A program made the position numbers and the translations under genes. 7,701 nucleotides of DNA from contig DAOVFE010000069.1 of NCBI GenBank assembly GCA_030673085.1, positions 1 through 7,701 of the forward strand, read 5' to 3'. Below, one piece after another: positions 5,033 to 7,701 of the stretch. The DNA is from Anaerolineales bacterium. GTDB lineage: Bacteria; Chloroflexota; Anaerolineae; Anaerolineales; E44-bin32. The first letter of the stretch is position 1. Every line of letters begins with the position of its first letter. The notes under the pieces are model-generated. The model had not been told where the DNA came from. It worked only from the letters and a program-made list of their open reading frames with translations, and ran no database searches.

Positions 5033-5578
5033 TGGCGGACTTCAATCTGTCGAAAAATGACTGGCCCGCGGGATTGCTCATTCAAACGGTGTAAATTGCC
5101 CGCAGGGGATCAATACCGCCGGATTATGAGAGCCAATCCGCTGGCTATAAGTATCAGGTATGAAATTATACCTTATGGTTATTCTAGCGGATTAAATAGA
5201 AACCTCCAGTTAATGCTTGCCTTCGCTGTGCTAAAGTTGCCCGGAAGAGATGAAACTGCGCCAAAACGATATGCAAACCTGCAGAAGGCTGAACTCTATA
5301 TAGCTCGCTATCTCGGCCTATCCTCCCGCAGCTTGCTACTGACAATATTTGCCGGCTTGAATACCCGGTCGAGATGCACTTTTATGCCACAACGATATGA
5401 GTCCACTGAAAAAAAGCAGCCACCACTGGGAAAATGCCTTTCTTACATTTGGGCTTTTTTCAGTGCAATCATGACATGCTAACCTACGGGAAGGTGAACT
5501 CGATATCGCTCGTTGAGAGATAACCCCGACTATTTGGAAAGTGGGAGTCTGGATGAATAGATCCTCAAAAGAGCGTCT
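5033..5578. other. Intergenic region without a convincing gene
   Basis: About 545 bp between two minus-strand genes. A 164-codon open frame on the plus strand (4988-5482) overlaps the transporter start, has mixed, low-complexity-free but family-less sequence, and no ribosome binding site, so I do not call it. The region holds a stray CCCGCGGGA (5064-5072), an inverted repeat at 5404-5465, and a diverged direct repeat: about 35 bp at 5276-5310 resembles 5481-5515 (AACCT...GAAGG.TGAACTC.ATAT.GCTCG). Confidence 0.6.
5404..5465 (-). terminator. Inverted repeat, possible terminator of DUF362 gene
   Basis: CACTGAAAAAAAGC (5404-5417) and GCTTTTTTCAGTG (5453-5465) pair over 13 bp with one bulged A. 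On the minus strand the right arm ends in a run of seven T, about 115-175 nt past the DUF362 stop. Because the A-run pairs with the T-run, it could work in both directions. The alternative is a small mobile-element remnant. Confidence 0.4.
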
Positions 5579-6790
5579 TCACTTATTGTGATGTAATAAG
5601 CTTATCGCAGCGATTGACAAGGCAGTAATCAGCGTCAGACCAACGATCGCCTGCTTTACGGTTTTAGGCTCCATCCCCGGCATAACAACATTGCCGTCGC
5701 CATATGATTTGAATAGCTGGCCCCATGAAGCCTGTAAGGCTGATTCAACCCGCTTGCGTCCGACAAAGGGGTACCAGTAGACATTATGATAAAAGTTGCT
5801 GGCGAAATATGACCAGGGCACGAGCGGACTCTGAAGGAGGATCTTTTCAAGGGGCTTTAGCGGGCCGTGGTAGATCATTTTTTGTCCGCGGCTGGCGAAA
5901 GTATCTTCCTGAACGAAACCCCAAGGGGGCTCTTGCTCAATATCGTAGCCAACGATTTTAATTTGGCGGGGATCGCCAATGCCAAGACCTTTTTCATGGG
6001 CCAAACGAATAAAGCGAAGACTCATTGGATCAAAGCCCTGTAGCTTGGCCGAGACGGCATCGATCGCTACTTGATCGGCGGAGGCGAGCAGAATATCTTT
6101 CTGATGCCAGCGCATGGCCCGTGGGCCCGGACCATCTCCGGCGAAAGTGCCATCCATCACAGCAAATATCCCTGGATGAATATCCTGCTGGATTGTGAGC
6201 AAGTCAACCAATGTGTCGTGGATCACAGCGTGAGTCCAATGCCGATTGCGATGAAGCAGCCCGCCGAAAGCGTTCTTCATTGCACCGGTTATGGTCGTGA
6301 AAACGTGAGTTTTAACTGTGGGCAGCTGAATTATATTCATCCCCACGAGCGCTTTGGGGATGAAAATGCCTTCAGGATAAACCTTATCCAATACCAGGAG
6401 AGGTTGCTTCGGATGGTATTCAAACCACTCAAACTGCTTTTCATATAGGTATATGCATGGCACGTGATATTTGTCAGTTACGAAGCGATGCTTGTTATTG
6501 ATCTCCCCCACGCTGGTGTCGACAACTACAGTATCGTTGTGGACACCGACGATGTCGTCATAGCCATCAGCTTTGAGGGCACGAATTACGCCTTCGATCT
6601 GCCAGGGGGTTGAGGAGCATGCGGGATACCAGGTCTGCCATGAGATGTTGATTTTCAAACCCGTGGTGATGCCTTTAGGCAGGGCTTTTTGATAATTGGC
6701 AAGATGCATCAATTGCTCATAATCATCCAACACTTTCTCAGGGGAAGTTTTTAGGACGGCAACAGTGCCCTTTCCCGAAAAATCGGTCAT
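5579..6790 (-). CDS. DUF362 protein with C-terminal membrane anchor
   Basis: The 403-residue product carries the DUF362 (PF04015) pattern: IPKAL (144-148), LPTVKTH (156-162), TGAMKNAFGG (168-177), DGTFAGDGPGPR (213-224, DG followed by GxGPxxx) and ASADQVAIDAVSAKLQGFDP (236-255). No ferredoxin-type cysteine cluster is present (only Cys58 and Cys112), although some family members carry one. A hydrophobic helix at about 380-399 is followed by HHNK, so the protein is probably tail-anchored in the membrane with its bulk in the cytoplasm. The biochemical role of DUF362 is not established to my knowledge. I place the start at 6790 because AAGGAG lies 7 nt upstream. The longer open frame to 6817 would start inside the -10 box of the promoter at 6816-6843. 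It is probably monocistronic. Confidence 0.87.
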   Translation of the reverse strand: MTDFSGKGTVAVLKTSPEKVLDDYEQLMHLANYQKALPKGITTGLKINISWQTWYPACSSTPWQIEGVIRALKADGYDDIVGVHNDTVVVDTSVGEINNKHRFVTDKYHVPCIYLYEKQFEWFEYHPKQPLLVLDKVYPEGIFIPKALVGMNIIQLPTVKTHVFTTITGAMKNAFGGLLHRNRHWTHAVIHDTLVDLLTIQQDIHPGIFAVMDGTFAGDGPGPRAMRWHQKDILLASADQVAIDAVSAKLQGFDPMSLRFIRLAHEKGLGIGDPRQIKIVGYDIEQEPPWGFVQEDTFASRGQKMIYHGPLKPLEKILLQSPLVPWSYFASNFYHNVYWYPFVGRKRVESALQASWGQLFKSYGDGNVVMPGMEPKTVKQAIVGLTLITALSIAAISLLHHNK

Positions 6791-6815
6791 GATCTTTCTC
6801 CTTAATGAGAATGCC

Positions 6816-6843
6816 ATTGTATCGCGTTTGACAATCTATGCAA
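6816..6843 (-). promoter_or_regulatory. Promoter of DUF362 gene
   Basis: On the minus strand there is a -35 box TTGCAT (6838-6843), a 16-bp spacer and a -10 box TACAAT (6816-6821). Transcription would begin near 6809, giving a short leader containing AAGGAG before ATG at 6790. Confidence 0.65.
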
Positions 6844-6922
6844 AATCTACTAGCTGAGGATATTGAATAAAATATTGTCTGTAAGAAGAGTAGCTTATGC
6901 GAAAAAGCCAGAATACCTCCAA

Positions 6923-6935
6923 CGTGCGACGCACG
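6923..6935. promoter_or_regulatory. Perfect 13-bp palindrome, possible operator
   Basis: CGTGCG-A-CGCACG is an exact two-fold symmetric site in the divergent intergenic region. It lies about 80 bp from the DUF362 promoter and 115 bp from the promoter facing right. Symmetry of this kind suits a dimeric regulator. Nearby are GGGC-GAA-GCCC (6971-6981) and AAAAGTGA-TT-TCACTTTT (7009-7026). Confidence 0.4.
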
Positions 6936-7048
6936 CTATTGCTTGCTGCTACTCACTATCATTCACTTGAGGGCGAAGCCCTACTAAATGAAAAGCGGCC
7001 TTGCGAAGAAAAGTGATTTCACTTTTTCAATATACTCATAAGAAAAGT

Positions 7049-7076
7049 TTGTCGCTCTGGTGGCCCGTGTTAGAAT
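7049..7076 (+). promoter_or_regulatory. Putative promoter of membrane-protein pair
   Basis: TTGTCG (7049-7054), a 16-bp spacer and TAGAAT (7071-7076). If real, transcription starts near 7083, after the first ATG at 7077, which would favour the ATG at 7092. Confidence 0.45.
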
Positions 7077-7553
7077 ATGGGACAGACGAAGATGAATGAG
7101 ACCTCAATTTCAAGACAACGCAATCGGAATACAGAAGCCTCCTTCCGTCGACAGGTCAGGCTCCAGATTTACCTTCCATTGGGAATCGGTCTATTACTGT
7201 TGATCAGCTTGGCGGTTGGTTTGGGTACGACGGGCGTCGGGGGAACTTCCAATTGGGGCAATATCTCGCTGATTTTCGTGATACTTCCACTGCTGATTTT
7301 AGGCTTAGTAGCTTTTGCAATTGTAGCGGTATTAATATATGCAATCGGCCGGGCCATGCAGGGGATTAGGGGAGTGTCTTATGGAGTTCAACAAAAGGTG
7401 GCGGAGATAGCCACTATTATTCAACAAGGTAGCGATAGATTAGTGTATCCGATAATTTCTATACGCTCTTTTTGGTGGGCATCATGTGAAGCTCTGAGCG
7501 GGATCGCATCGATTTTCCGCGGTCGTCAAGGAAAGGCAGATGAACCAAGATAA
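7077..7553 (+). CDS. Small two-helix membrane protein, unknown function
   Basis: I do not recognise a named family. The 158-residue product has a basic N-terminus (residues 11-29, rich in Arg), a first membrane helix at about 31-50, a short Gly/Ser/Thr loop, and a second helix at about 63-90. The remaining cytosolic or amphipathic tail includes VQQKVAEIATIIQQGSD and ends in charged residues. The second ATG (7092, residue 6) may be the true start: the first has no Shine-Dalgarno and falls just after the putative -10 box. The stop overlaps the next gene by 14 bp, so the two are probably translated together. The layout resembles small envelope protein pairs seen in Anaerolineae-type genomes, an impression that needs homology support. 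Confidence 0.7.
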   Translation: MGQTKMNETSISRQRNRNTEASFRRQVRLQIYLPLGIGLLLLISLAVGLGTTGVGGTSNWGNISLIFVILPLLILGLVAFAIVAVLIYAIGRAMQGIRGVSYGVQQKVAEIATIIQQGSDRLVYPIISIRSFWWASCEALSGIASIFRGRQGKADEPR

Positions 7554-7701
7554 TAATTGGAAGACCAAGATAATCATTTTAGGTGGAATTCTAGGAGCGC
7601 TTACCGGCGTTGGAACCGCATATTACATCGTTAAACGTGCTGAACGGTATGATGAGCACCCGGTTCTAAATACAAACGCGATACTGAAATTAATGTTACT
7701 T
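7540..7701 (+). CDS. Partial small membrane protein, Gly-rich helix (YtxH-like)
   Basis: The open frame begins at ATG 7540 and runs off the window after 54 codons. AAGGAAAGG just upstream is a good Shine-Dalgarno. It begins MNQDNNWKTK, followed by a Gly-rich membrane helix (IIILGGILGALTGVGTAYYIV, about residues 11-31) and then RAERYDEHP. A short polar start plus a glycine-zipper helix is reminiscent of YtxH-type or similar small membrane proteins, but the family is not certain. It overlaps the upstream gene by 14 bp in the +1 frame, which indicates translational coupling. Confidence 0.72.
   Translation, partial: MNQDNNWKTKIIILGGILGALTGVGTAYYIVKRAERYDEHPVLNTNAILKLMLL

Noticed and set aside
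5033..5160. preQ1 riboswitch upstream of the queuosine-precursor transporter
   Set aside because: I searched the minus strand for a preQ1-I or preQ1-II core and found no match.
4988..5482. 164-codon plus-strand open frame
   Set aside because: It overlaps the transporter start antisense, has no Shine-Dalgarno, no recognisable domain, and runs through the inverted repeat at 5404-5465.
7021..7038. Third copy of the 20-bp repeat (CTTTTTCAATATACTC)
   Set aside because: Only about 13 of 16 core positions agree in AT-rich sequence, with no paired copy nearby.

Overview
The window looks like a stretch of bacterial chromosome with moderate base composition. It probably comes from the phylum Chloroflexota (Anaerolineae or a relative). 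This placement is an inference from protein style: a sortase-like enzyme with TFQTC and WGRLF motifs, a greA-lysS pair, and a two-gene membrane cassette at the right edge. No rRNA or other definitive marker is present.

Left part (1-2016). A tRNA-Lys(UUU) gene lies on the minus strand, with a clear promoter (TTGACG-18-TACAAT) and an intrinsic terminator. Upstream of it is a segment bracketed by perfect 20-bp inverted repeats (300-319 and 1846-1865). Inside are several small inverted repeats, including a TG...CA-ended 57-bp relic and a 15-bp perfect hairpin. There is also a minus-strand sortase-like gene (622-1374), preceded by a recognisable class I cyclic-di-GMP (GEMM) riboswitch (about 1463-1548). 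No transposase is visible. Just outside the two repeats lie the outward-facing promoters of tRNA-Lys (minus) and greA (plus). The simplest reading is that a mobile-element-like cassette carrying riboswitch and sortase split an older divergent tRNA-Lys / greA-lysS intergenic region.

Centre (2017-4426). greA (transcript cleavage factor) is followed by an intrinsic terminator with a competing alternative hairpin, then lysS (class II lysyl-tRNA synthetase). Between the lysS stop and the convergent gene lie strong GC-rich palindromes sharing the core CCCGCGGGAGG, which resemble a dispersed palindromic repeat family.

Right part (4427-7701). On the minus strand are a YhhQ/VUT-family queuosine-precursor transporter and, after about 545 bp without a convincing gene, a DUF362 protein with a C-terminal membrane anchor. 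The DUF362 gene has a good promoter and Shine-Dalgarno that place its start at 6790. A divergent intergenic region with a perfect CGTGCG-A-CGCACG palindrome leads to two overlapping plus-strand genes for small membrane proteins of unknown function; the second runs off the window.

Functionally the core is housekeeping: translation of lysine codons, transcription elongation, tRNA modification precursor uptake. The notable accessory feature is the sortase-like gene under apparent c-di-GMP control, which would tie surface protein attachment to the motile/sessile switch.
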